DNA of 64,000 nt, from assembly GCF_014203955.1 (NCBI RefSeq), contig NZ_JACHKA010000001.1, positions 2,201,001-2,265,000 of the forward strand. The letters are read 5' to 3'. Each line of letters opens with the position of its first letter. Position 1 is the stretch's first letter. The position numbers and the translations under genes are program-made. Under the pieces are notes generated by a model, which saw only the letters and a list, made by a program, of their open reading frames with translations, searched no databases and was not told where the DNA came from. Positions 53,437-61,865 of this stretch are shown piece after piece. This DNA comes from Sphingobium lignivorans (GTDB lineage: Bacteria > Pseudomonadota > Alphaproteobacteria > Sphingomonadales > Sphingomonadaceae).

Positions 53437-53606
53437 CGTAGACCCTTCCTCTCAGGAGTTCGGGCCTCCGGCAATCCCGGGGCGGTTCACTCGGCGCATC
53501 TGGGGTGCAGACGCAAAGTCTGCGAGATAATCTGTATCGCCGCCCTCAACGCTATGATCCGCAAACGACACCTATCGCACGCGCATAAGCATCAATAGCT
53601 GCCCAA

Positions 53607-54347
53607 TCACCCCTTCTGCGCGCGGACGAGGTCCAGCACGGACTGGGCATGCTCATGGCGGCAGATCAGCAGGTCGGGCAGATAGACGTCGCGCTGATTG
53701 TAGATGAGCGGTGATCCATCGATCCGGGAACAATGGAGCCCATGGGCCAGCGCAACCGCAGCCGGAGCGCAGCTGTCCCACTCATATTGCCCGCCCGAAT
53801 GCAGGTAGATGTCCGCCTCGCCGCGCACCACGGCCATGGCCTTGGCGCCGGCCGATCCCATGGGCACCAGCTGCGCGCCGAGCGCGCTGGCGACTGCGAC
53901 CGCTTCCGCAGCGGGCCGGGTTCGGCTGACCAGCATGCGCAAGGTCTTGGGCGGCGGCGGCACTGGCGCGGGCCGGTCCGTGCGCAGGATTTCGCCCAGG
54001 CCCGGAAGCGCGACAGCGCCGATGGCGGGCTGCCCGTCAATGGCCAGCGCGACATGAACCGCCCAGTCGGTCCGCTCTTCGCCATATTCGCGCGTGCCGT
54101 CGACCGGATCGATGATCCACACACGGGATTTCTCCAGGCGCTCCAGCGTATCCTTCGCTTCTTCGGACAGCAGGCCGTCATCGGGCCGCTGCGCGCGGAT
54201 GGCATGGCAGAGGAACGCGTTGGCGGTCTGGTCACCGGCCTTGCCGAGCGCCTTGCCTTCGAACAGGCCGGAAGCGCGCACCTCCAGCAGCAACCGGCCC
54301 GCGACTTCGGCGAGCTGTGCCGCCAGTTCCGCGTCGCTCAATGCCAT
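53607..54347 (-). CDS. cysQ: 3'(2'),5'-bisphosphate nucleotidase CysQ
   Basis: CysQ removes the 3'-phosphate of PAP/PAPS and so recycles the by-product of sulfate activation. The 246-residue member of the inositol-monophosphatase superfamily has LSEEAKD (metal-binding Glu), [12 protein letters not shown] near 77-88 and [11 protein letters not shown] near 196-206. It overlaps the upstream cysNC gene by ten bases, consistent with a cysD-cysNC-cysQ operon. An IS element ends 117 bases downstream. Confidence 0.93.
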   Translation of the reverse strand: MALSDAELAAQLAEVAGRLLLEVRASGLFEGKALGKAGDQTANAFLCHAIRAQRPDDGLLSEEAKDTLERLEKSRVWIIDPVDGTREYGEERTDWAVHVALAIDGQPAIGAVALPGLGEILRTDRPAPVPPPPKTLRMLVSRTRPAAEAVAVASALGAQLVPMGSAGAKAMAVVRGEADIYLHSGGQYEWDSCAPAAVALAHGLHCSRIDGSPLIYNQRDVYLPDLLICRHEHAQSVLDLVRAQKG

Positions 54348-56245
54348 CCGAGCAGCCTCTCGATGATCTCGTCGGCCGCCTGCTCAGGCGTGATCGCGGT
54401 CGTGTCTATGCGTATCTCGGCCGCCTCGGGCGCTTCATAGGGGCTGTCGATCCCCGTGAAGTTCTTGAGCTCGCCGGCGCGCGCCTTGCGATAGAGGCCC
54501 TTCACGTCCCGTCGCTCGGCCTCGGCCAGTGGCGTGTCGATGAAGATCTCGAGGAACTCGCCGTCCGGGATCATCGCCCGCACCATTTCCCGCTCTGCGC
54601 GGAACGGGGAGATGAAGGCGGTGATCACGATCAACCCGGCATCGGTCATGAGCTTCGCAACCTCACCGACCCGGCGGATATTCTCGATCCGGTCCGCTTC
54701 GGTAAAGCCCAGGTCCTTGTTGAGCCCATGGCGCACATTGTCGCCGTCGAGCAGGAAGGTATGCCGGTTCATCCGGTGCAGCTTCTTCTCGACAATGTTC
54801 GCGATGGTCGATTTGCCCGAGCCGGAGAGGCCGGTGAACCACAGCACGGCCGGCTTCTGGTTCTTGAGGCCGGCATGCATCTCCCGCGTGATGTCCACGG
54901 CCTGCCAGTGGACATTCTGGGCCCGGCGCAGCGAGAAATGCAGCATGCCTGCGGCGACCGTCGCGTTGCTGATCTTGTCGACGAGGATGAAACCGCCCAA
55001 CGTCCGGTTCTCGGCATAAGGCTCGAATACGACCGGCCTGTCGGTCGCCAGTTCCGCGACGCCGATGGCATTGAGATCGAGCGTCTTGGCCGCCAGATGC
55101 TCCATCGTGTTGACGTTGATCTCATATTTGGGCGCCTGCACCGTCGCGGAGACCATCTGCGTGCCGAGCTTGAGCCAGTAGGCCCGGCCCGGCTTGAGCG
55201 CCTCGTCGGCCATCCAGACGATCGTCGCTTCGAACTGGTCCGCGACCTGCGACGGATTGTCGGCGGCCGCAATGACATCGCCCCGCGAGCAGTCGATCTC
55301 GTCGGCCAGGCACAGCGTGACGGACTGGCCGGCAACGGCCTCGTCCAGATCGCCATCCAGCGTGACGATGCGGCTCACGCTGCTCGTCTTGCCGGATGGC
55401 AGCACGCGGATCGCATCGCCCGGCTTCACAGTCCCGCTCGCGATCAGCCCGGAGAAACCCCGGAAATCGAGATTGGGGCGATTGACCCACTGCACCGGCA
55501 AACGCAGCGGCTTTGCCTGATCGGCGCTGTTGTCTACCTCCACGCTTTCGAGATGGTCCATGAGGGGCGGCCCCTCATACCACGGCGTATTCGACGAGAG
55601 CGTCGTGATGTTGTCGCCCCGGAAACCCGAGATCGGGATGGCGACGAAATCGGTGATGCCGATCGATCCGGCGAAATCGCGATATTCGCTGACGATCGTC
55701 TCGAAGATGTCCCGGCTGTAGTCCACCAGGTCCATCTTGTTCACCGCCAGCACGATGTGGCGGATGCCGACCAGATTGGCGAGATAACTGTGCCGCCGTG
55801 TCTGGGTCAGCACGCCCTTGCGCGCATCGATGAGAATGACGGCGAGATCGGCGGTCGACGCGCCAGTCACCATGTTGCGGGTATATTGTTCGTGGCCGGG
55901 CGTGTCCGCGACGATGAACTTGCGCTTCTCCGTCGTGAAGAAGCGATAGGCGACATCGATGGTGATGCCCTGCTCGCGCTCGGCCGCCAGCCCGTCCACC
56001 AGCAGCGCGAAGTCGATTTCCTCGCCTTGCGTGCCGACCCGCTTGCTGTCCGCTTCCAGCGCGGTAAGCTGGTCCTCGAAGATCATCTTGCTGTCGTAGA
56101 GGAGGCGCCCGATCAGCGTCGATTTGCCGTCGTCGACGCTGCCGCAAGTGATGAAGCGCAGCAGGCTCTTGTGCTGATGCTGGCTGAGATAGGCATCGAT
56201 GTCCTGCGCAATGAGCGCATCGGTCTTATAGATGGGGTCCGTCAT
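54338..56245 (-). CDS. cysNC: Sulfate adenylyltransferase subunit 1 / APS kinase fusion
   Basis: The 635-residue bifunctional protein has an N-terminal EF-Tu-like GTPase, the CysN part that powers ATP sulfurylase. It contains [13 protein letters not shown] (35-47), [12 protein letters not shown] and NKMDLVD. The C-terminal APS kinase domain has [11 protein letters not shown] near residue 473 and a GLNKDLGF segment. Together with CysD it makes APS and then PAPS from sulfate and ATP. The start overlaps the cysD stop by one base (TGATG). Confidence 0.95.
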   Translation of the reverse strand: MTDPIYKTDALIAQDIDAYLSQHQHKSLLRFITCGSVDDGKSTLIGRLLYDSKMIFEDQLTALEADSKRVGTQGEEIDFALLVDGLAAEREQGITIDVAYRFFTTEKRKFIVADTPGHEQYTRNMVTGASTADLAVILIDARKGVLTQTRRHSYLANLVGIRHIVLAVNKMDLVDYSRDIFETIVSEYRDFAGSIGITDFVAIPISGFRGDNITTLSSNTPWYEGPPLMDHLESVEVDNSADQAKPLRLPVQWVNRPNLDFRGFSGLIASGTVKPGDAIRVLPSGKTSSVSRIVTLDGDLDEAVAGQSVTLCLADEIDCSRGDVIAAADNPSQVADQFEATIVWMADEALKPGRAYWLKLGTQMVSATVQAPKYEINVNTMEHLAAKTLDLNAIGVAELATDRPVVFEPYAENRTLGGFILVDKISNATVAAGMLHFSLRRAQNVHWQAVDITREMHAGLKNQKPAVLWFTGLSGSGKSTIANIVEKKLHRMNRHTFLLDGDNVRHGLNKDLGFTEADRIENIRRVGEVAKLMTDAGLIVITAFISPFRAEREMVRAMIPDGEFLEIFIDTPLAEAERRDVKGLYRKARAGELKNFTGIDSPYEAPEAAEIRIDTTAITPEQAADEIIERLLGWH

Positions 56246-57150
56246 CAGAAGTACCCCTCCTGCTTCTTCTTTTCCATGCTGGCGTCGCCACCGTCTTTGT
56301 CGATCACGCGGCCCTGCCGTTCGCTTGTCGTGGTGAGCAGCATTTCCTGAATGACTTCGCTCAGCGTTGCCGCCTCGCTCTCCACCGCGCCGGTCAACGG
56401 ATAGCAGCCCAGGGTCCGGAAACGGATGGAGCGCATGACCGGCGTTTCGCCGTCCCGCAGCGGAAAGCGCTCGTCATCGACCATCAGCAGCAGGCCATCG
56501 CGCTCCACGGTCGGGCGCGGCGCGGCGAAATAGAGCGGGACGATCGGAATGCGGTTGAGCTGGATATACTGCCAGATGTCCAGTTCGGTCCAGTTGCTGA
56601 TCGGGAAGACCCGGATGCTCTCGCCCTTTGCCTTGCGGGCATTGTAGAGGTTCCACAGTTCGGGCCGCTGGTTCTTGGGGTCCCAGCCATGGCTGGCCGT
56701 GCGGAAGGAGAAGATGCGCTCCTTGGCGCGGCTCTTCTCCTCGTCACGCCGCGCGCCGCCGAAGGCCACGTCGAACCCGTGAAGATTGAGCGCCTGCTTC
56801 AGACCCTCCGTCTTCCACATGTCCGTGTGCAGCGGACCATGGTCGAAGGGATTGATGCCCCGCTCCTTCGCCTCCGGATTCTGGTAGACCAGCAGTTCCA
56901 TGCCGCTCTCCTTCGCCATCCGGTCGCGCAATTCGTACATGGCCTGGAACTTCCAGGTCGTATCGACATGCAGCAGCGGAAAAGGCGGCGGCGAGGGATA
57001 GAAGGCCTTGCGGGCGAGATGAAGCATCACGGCCGAATCCTTGCCCACCGAGTAGAGCATGACGGGCCGCTCCGCCTCGGCGACCACTTCGCGCATGATG
57101 TGAATGCTCTCCGCTTCGAGCCGTTCAAGGTGCGTGAGTTTCCGGGTCAT
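56245..57150 (-). CDS. cysD: Sulfate adenylyltransferase subunit 2
   Basis: The 301-residue ATP-pyrophosphatase-fold protein adenylates sulfate. It has the PP-loop-like [17 protein letters not shown] near 30-46, DTTWKF near 63-68 and [19 protein letters not shown] near 131-149. It is the first gene of cysD-cysNC-cysQ. A 17-bp palindrome about 90 bases upstream may be a regulatory site. Confidence 0.96.
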   Translation of the reverse strand: MTRKLTHLERLEAESIHIMREVVAEAERPVMLYSVGKDSAVMLHLARKAFYPSPPPFPLLHVDTTWKFQAMYELRDRMAKESGMELLVYQNPEAKERGINPFDHGPLHTDMWKTEGLKQALNLHGFDVAFGGARRDEEKSRAKERIFSFRTASHGWDPKNQRPELWNLYNARKAKGESIRVFPISNWTELDIWQYIQLNRIPIVPLYFAAPRPTVERDGLLLMVDDERFPLRDGETPVMRSIRFRTLGCYPLTGAVESEAATLSEVIQEMLLTTTSERQGRVIDKDGGDASMEKKKQEGYF

Positions 57151-57238
57151 TCAGCGTCCTGCATCAGGGATTGGAGGATTCGGGGCGCCTCATGGGCGAG
57201 GCAGTGCTATCCCAGACCCTACCGCAAGGCAGCATGCT

Positions 57239-57255
57239 TTTCCTGTATCAGGAAA
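57239..57255. promoter_or_regulatory. Palindrome upstream of cysD
   Basis: TTTCCTG-TAT-CAGGAAA is a perfect 7-bp dyad with a 3-base spacer in the 160-base gap between topA and cysD, both minus strand. It could be an operator for the sulfate-activation operon; the regulator is unknown. Confidence 0.5.
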
Positions 57256-57310
57256 CAATTTGTCTATCCCACCTGGCTCCAGAGCGATCGCAGACGGTAA
57301 AGTCCGGCGA

Positions 57311-59917
57311 TCATTCCGCCGCAGCCGGGGCCTTGCTCTTGGCTTTGGACGGTGCCTTCCCCTTGGCTGTCGTTTTCTTCGCGGCGCCTGACTTGCCGGC
57401 GCTGGACTTCGCCTTGCCCTTGCGCTTCCCGGCAGGCGCCTTGGCAGCGCGCTCGTCGATCAGCTGTGCGGCCTCCTCCAGCGTCAGCGCATCGGGCGCG
57501 ACTGTTTTCGGCAGCGTCGCATTGGTGGTGCCGTCGGTCACATAGGGGCCATAGCGCCCCTCCATGAGCCGGATCTCCGCCTCCGTGCGCGGATGCGCAC
57601 CGAGTATCTTGAGCGGCTCGGCCGCCTTGCGCCCGCCGCTCCCCCGGTTAGCCGCGTCGGCCAGCTTGGCGACGGCGGCGTTCATACCGGTCTCGAAGAT
57701 TTCGGCCGTAGAGGCGAGCCGCGCATATTTGCCGTCATGCGCAAGATAAGGGCCATAGCGCCCGAGGCTCGCCGTGATCGGCTTGCCGGTCTCGGGATGA
57801 TCGCCAATGGTGCGCGGCAACGAGAGCAGTCTGGTCGCCCAGTCCAGCGTCAGTTCGCCATTGGGCAGATCCTTGGGAATGGACGCGCGCTTTGCCTCCT
57901 TGCCGCTTCCCATCTCGACATAGGGGCCGAAGCGGCCTGACTTGCGCAAGATCGGCTCGCCGGTTTCCGGATGCGTGCCGAGCTCCTCATTGCCCCCGGC
58001 TGCATCGCCATCGGCGCCACCGGGCTGCCCGAATTTGCGGGTGTAGCGGCATTCGGGATAGTTGGAGCAGGCGATGAAGGCACCATAGCGCCCGCCCCTC
58101 AGCGACAGCCGGCCGTCGTGGCAGAGCGGGCAGAGACGCGGATCGCTGCCATCGCCTTTGTCCGGGAACAGCATGGGTGCCAGATATTCGTCCAGCGCGG
58201 CTGTGATCTCGCTCGGCTTCTGCTCCATGATCTCGGCGGTCTTGGGCTTGAAGTCCCGCCAGAAGGCTTCGAGCACCTGTTGCCACTGCGCGCGGCCACC
58301 GGAAATCTCGTCCAGCTCCTCTTCGAGGCCCGCCGTGAAATCATAGGACACATAGCGCTCGAAGAAACGCTCGAGAAATGCCGTCACCAGCCGACCGCTC
58401 TCCTCCGCGAAGAACCGGTTCTTCTCGATGCGCACATAGTCGCGGTCCTTGAGCGTCTGGATGGTCGAGGCATAAGTGGAGGGGCGACCGATCCCGAGTT
58501 CCTCCAGCCGCTTGACGAGGCTTGCCTCGCTGTAGCGCGGCGGGGGCTGCGTGAAATGCTGGTCGGCGCGCACGTCCTTCTTGGCCGGCTGATCCCCCGC
58601 CTTGAGTGCGGGCAGCAGCCTGCTTTCCTCATCCTCTCCATCGCCAGCACCTTGCCGGCCGACAGGATCGTCGCGGCCTTCTTCGTAGAGTGCCAGAAAA
58701 CCCGGAAAGAGCACCACCTGCCCGGTGGCGCGCAGGACATGCTGGCCAGTGCCGTCCGTCAGTTCGACGGCGGTGCGCTCCAGTCGCGCGGACGCCATCT
58801 GGCTTGCCAGCGCACGCTTGAAGATGAGGTCGTAGAGCTTGGCATGGACGCCCGAGCCGGCGCTGTCCCGGTTGAAGTCGGTGGGCCGGATTGCTTCGTG
58901 CGCTTCCTGAGCGTTCTTCGCCTTGGTCTGGTAGTGGCGGGGCTTGTCCGGCAGATAGCCGCCATCATAGCGCTTCGCGATGGCATTGCGCGCGGCGGAA
59001 ATGGCGCTTTCGTCCATCTGCACGCCATCGGTCCGCATGTAGGTGATCGCGCCATCCTCGTAGAGCTGCTGCGCGACGCGCATGGTCTCGCTGGCCGAGA
59101 GGCCAAGCTTGCGCGCTGCTTCCTGCTGCAATGTCGAGGTGGTGAAAGGCGGCGGCGGATTGCGCGTTGCGGGCTTGGTCTCGACAGACGACACCGTGAA
59201 GCGCCCGGCCTCCACATCGGCCTTGGCGGCAAGCGCGTCACCTTCCTTGCCAATGCTCAGCCGGTCGAGCTTTTCGCCCCGCCACCGCACGAGCCGCGCA
59301 TCGAATCGCTGCCCACCCTGCTCCAGGAGCGCCGTGACGGACCAGTATTCCTGCGAGACGAACGCCTCGATCTCCCGCTCGCGCTCCACGATCAGCCGCA
59401 GCGCTACCGATTGCACGCGCCCGGCGGACTTGGCGCCAGGTAGCTTGCGCCAGAGCACCGGCGAAAGCGTGAAACCGACGAGATAGTCCAGCGCACGCCG
59501 CGCGCGGTAAGCATCGATCAGATCGTCGTCGAGGGCGCGCGGATGCTTCATCGCCTCGGTGATCGTCGCCTTGGTGATCGCATTGAAGGTAACGCGCTCC
59601 ACGCGCGCGGGCAGGGCCTTCTTGGCGCGCAGCACTTCCTGCACGTGCCAGCTTATCGCCTCCCCCTCGCGGTCAGGGTCAGTCGCCAGGATGAGTTCGT
59701 CGGCCTTCTTCGCCTCGTCCGTGATGGCCTTGAGCTGTCGCGCCTTGTCGCCATAATTCTCCCAGGCCATCGCAAAGCCATGCTCCGGGTCGACTGACCC
59801 GTCCTTGGGCGGCAGGTCGCGCACATGGCCGTATGAAGCCAGGACGCGATAATCCCCGCCGAGATACTTCTCGATGGTCTTGGCCTTGGCCGGCGATTCG
59901 ACGATGACGAGCTTCAT
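57311..59917 (-). CDS. topA: DNA topoisomerase I
   Basis: TopA relaxes negative supercoils behind the transcription and replication machinery. The 868-residue protein has the TOPRIM domain at its start (MKLVIVESPAKAKTIEKYLG, then ATDPDREGEAISWH), the nucleophilic Tyr in AITYMRTDG near 293, and a CPLCH..SNYPECRYTRKFG zinc-ribbon-like segment near 600. Topo_C_Rpt repeats follow (FGPYVEMG, YGPYLAHDG, YGPYVTDG), then a Lys/Ala-rich basic tail. Length and order are typical of alphaproteobacteria. dprA lies 110 bases upstream on the same strand. Confidence 0.97.
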   Translation of the reverse strand: MKLVIVESPAKAKTIEKYLGGDYRVLASYGHVRDLPPKDGSVDPEHGFAMAWENYGDKARQLKAITDEAKKADELILATDPDREGEAISWHVQEVLRAKKALPARVERVTFNAITKATITEAMKHPRALDDDLIDAYRARRALDYLVGFTLSPVLWRKLPGAKSAGRVQSVALRLIVEREREIEAFVSQEYWSVTALLEQGGQRFDARLVRWRGEKLDRLSIGKEGDALAAKADVEAGRFTVSSVETKPATRNPPPPFTTSTLQQEAARKLGLSASETMRVAQQLYEDGAITYMRTDGVQMDESAISAARNAIAKRYDGGYLPDKPRHYQTKAKNAQEAHEAIRPTDFNRDSAGSGVHAKLYDLIFKRALASQMASARLERTAVELTDGTGQHVLRATGQVVLFPGFLALYEEGRDDPVGRQGAGDGEDEESRLLPALKAGDQPAKKDVRADQHFTQPPPRYSEASLVKRLEELGIGRPSTYASTIQTLKDRDYVRIEKNRFFAEESGRLVTAFLERFFERYVSYDFTAGLEEELDEISGGRAQWQQVLEAFWRDFKPKTAEIMEQKPSEITAALDEYLAPMLFPDKGDGSDPRLCPLCHDGRLSLRGGRYGAFIACSNYPECRYTRKFGQPGGADGDAAGGNEELGTHPETGEPILRKSGRFGPYVEMGSGKEAKRASIPKDLPNGELTLDWATRLLSLPRTIGDHPETGKPITASLGRYGPYLAHDGKYARLASTAEIFETGMNAAVAKLADAANRGSGGRKAAEPLKILGAHPRTEAEIRLMEGRYGPYVTDGTTNATLPKTVAPDALTLEEAAQLIDERAAKAPAGKRKGKAKSSAGKSGAAKKTTAKGKAPSKAKSKAPAAAE

Positions 59918-60026
59918 GATGCTCCGCTAGCTTTTCTTACGTGTACGCGCGAGAGTGGGAAGCAGGCCGCCTCCTCGTCAAGCCCCGCGCATGAAGATTG
60001 GAGAATAGGTAGGATCAGGCGGGCCA

Positions 60027-61115
60027 TCATGCGAGACTGACGCGCCCGCCCGCATGGCGCTGGAGGCGTCCGGCAATCTCCAGTTCCAGAAGCGCCGTCT
60101 GGACGAGCGCGGGCGCAAGCCCTGTCTGGCGGATCAGTTCGTCGACCGCCACGGGGCTCATGCTGAGAAGTTCCACGACGCGGGAGCGCTCCGGTTCGGA
60201 CAGATCGGTCGATGGAGGGCTATGGAAGCTCCGGCGCCCCGAGCGCAGCGCCAGCGGATCGATGGCGCCGATCGCCTCGATGATGTCCTGTGCGTTCTGG
60301 ACCAGCGTCGCCCCCTCCCGGATGAGGCTGTTGCAGCCCTGCGCCCGGGGATCGGCCGGAAAGCCGGGGATCGCCATGACTTCCCGCCCCTCCTCGCCGG
60401 CGAGCCGCGCCGTCAGCAGCGAGCCGGAGCGCGGCGCGGCCTCCACGACCACGGTGCCGGCGCTCATCCAGGCAATGATGCGGTTGCGCGCCGGGAAATG
60501 CCGCGCAAGCGGTTCGGCGCCGGGAGGCAGTTCCGTAATCAACAGCCCCTCGCGCGCGATGCGTTCCTGCAGATCGGCATTCTCGGGCGGGAAAGCGACA
60601 TCGATACCCGCGCCGATGACGGCAACGGTGCTCGCTGGCCCGGCCCCGACATGCGCCGCCGTATCGATGCCCCGGGCAAGGCCGGAGACGACCGTGATGC
60701 CCGCCCCCGCCAGTGCGTGTGCCAGTTCGCGCGCAAACCGAATCGCCGCCGCCGATGCATTGCGTGCGCCGACGAGCGCGACGGTGCGCTGTCGGGCCAG
60801 CGCCGTATCCCCGCGCAGGATGAGCGCCGGAGGACTAGCGCCCGCTTCGGCAAGCAGGGGCGGATAATCCCGGTCCCCCAGGAAGCAATAACGTGCCTCG
60901 TTCCGGACCACCCGCGCGATCTCCGCTTCTAGCGCCCGCGCGTCCGCCGGCCGGAACGAGCGCCCGCCGCCGCGTGCTGCGAGTTCAGGCAGCGCCTCGA
61001 GGGCCCGTCCCGCGCTGCCGAAGCGTGCCATGAGCTGCCGGTAGGCGACCGGCCCGACATAGGGCGTGCGAACGAGGCGAAGCTTGTCGAACTGGTCGTC
61101 GGTCAGCGTGCTCAT
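60027..61115 (-). CDS. dprA: DNA-processing protein DprA
   Basis: DprA binds incoming single-stranded DNA and loads RecA during transformation. The 362-residue protein has the Rossmann-like DprA core (LVGARNASAAAIRFARELAHAL, VSGLARGIDTAAH near 143-155, IAWMSAGTVVVEA, AIPGFPADPRAQGCNSLIREGA). A C-terminal winged-helix DML1-like end (SMSPVAVDELIRQTGLAPALVQTALLELE) follows. Its start overlaps the plsY stop (ATGA), and topA follows, the usual plsY-dprA-topA order. Confidence 0.95.
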   Translation of the reverse strand: MSTLTDDQFDKLRLVRTPYVGPVAYRQLMARFGSAGRALEALPELAARGGGRSFRPADARALEAEIARVVRNEARYCFLGDRDYPPLLAEAGASPPALILRGDTALARQRTVALVGARNASAAAIRFARELAHALAGAGITVVSGLARGIDTAAHVGAGPASTVAVIGAGIDVAFPPENADLQERIAREGLLITELPPGAEPLARHFPARNRIIAWMSAGTVVVEAAPRSGSLLTARLAGEEGREVMAIPGFPADPRAQGCNSLIREGATLVQNAQDIIEAIGAIDPLALRSGRRSFHSPPSTDLSEPERSRVVELLSMSPVAVDELIRQTGLAPALVQTALLELEIAGRLQRHAGGRVSLA

Positions 61116-61699
61116 ATCTTGGGGGATGCGCCCACGCGCGGTTCAACGCCACGCATCAGCCGCGCGATATTGGAGCGATGGCGCCACAGCACCAGCGCCG
61201 CCATGGCGCCGAAAGCCGGCATCAGCCCGACAAGGCCCAAAGCGAACGCCGCCACTGGCGTGCAGAGCGCCGCGCTGATCCCGCCAACCGAACTGATCCG
61301 GGAGAGCGCCAGCGCGACGAGCCAGACCAGGGCGAAGACGAGGCCGACGAGCCAGGAGAGGGCAAGGCTGACGCCCAGCATCGTGGCAACGCCCTTCCCG
61401 CCCCGAAAACCGAGCCAAAAGGGATAGCAATGGCCGATCAGGGCGAGCACGCCCGCGATAGGGCCTCCGCCCTCAGCGCCCAATTGCGTTCCGGCCCAGA
61501 CTGCCAGCGCGCCCTTGGCGCCATCGAGCAGCAGCGTCGTTGCCGCCAGGCCCTTCCGGCCGGTGCGCAGGACATTGGTCGCGCCGATATTGCCGGAGCC
61601 GATCGCGCGAAGATCCCCGGCTCCAGCGAGGCGGGTGAGGATGATCCCGAACGGGATGGACCCGATAAGATATCCCAGGGCAGCAATCAGTGCCGCCAT
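61112..61699 (-). CDS. plsY: Glycerol-3-phosphate acyltransferase PlsY
   Basis: PlsY acylates glycerol-3-phosphate from acyl-phosphate in the first step of phospholipid synthesis. The 195-residue integral membrane protein has the motifs GSIPFG, GSGNIGATNV, the loop GHCYPFWLGFRGGKGVAT and five to six hydrophobic helices. The ATG at 61699 has CGGAG upstream; an in-frame TTG at 61714 (GGAGGGG upstream) adds five residues. Frames extending to 61867 are not conserved. It is the first gene of plsY-dprA-topA. Confidence 0.94.
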   Translation of the reverse strand: MAALIAALGYLIGSIPFGIILTRLAGAGDLRAIGSGNIGATNVLRTGRKGLAATTLLLDGAKGALAVWAGTQLGAEGGGPIAGVLALIGHCYPFWLGFRGGKGVATMLGVSLALSWLVGLVFALVWLVALALSRISSVGGISAALCTPVAAFALGLVGLMPAFGAMAALVLWRHRSNIARLMRGVEPRVGASPKI

Positions 61700-61865
61700 C
61701 TGCCACTCCGTCAAACCAGCCCCTCCCTCGTGGATGCGGGCTCTTGTTGCGCGGCACGGCAGACAGTTGCAAGCGGCGAGTGAATTCTCCCCGTTGGCGA
61801 AGCATTTGACGGGTGCCCGGCTTCCCTGCACAAGACGCGCAACAATCAGGTTCAGGGGTTCCGGC

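Larger units (their letters stand above)
52169..53489 (-). mobile_element. Complete IS3-family insertion sequence
   Basis: Terminal inverted repeats are TGAACCGCCCCGGGATTG at the left end (52169) and the same 18 bases on the opposite strand at the right end (53489), extended by GGAGGCC after two mismatches. The element is 1321 bp and encodes orfA and orfB with a 4-base overlap on the minus strand. Bases outside the ends (CAA and CTC) do not form a 3-bp duplication. That suggests later rearrangement or an older insertion. Confidence 0.9.

Noticed and set aside
53507-53523. Hairpin GCAGAC-GCAAA-GTCTGC just outside the IS right end
   Set aside because: Short stem with no T tract and no adjacent gene end that needs a terminator; no evidence of function.
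48297-53606. Second copy of the tRNA-Thr 3' end marking the far boundary of the island
   Set aside because: I looked for the GGTTCGAATCC..CCA sequence near the IS and cysQ and did not find it, so integration at the tRNA is unproven.
54317-56350. A 677-codon plus-strand frame opposite cysNC
   Set aside because: Antisense to a gene with intact GTPase and kinase motifs; composition is that of a shadow frame.
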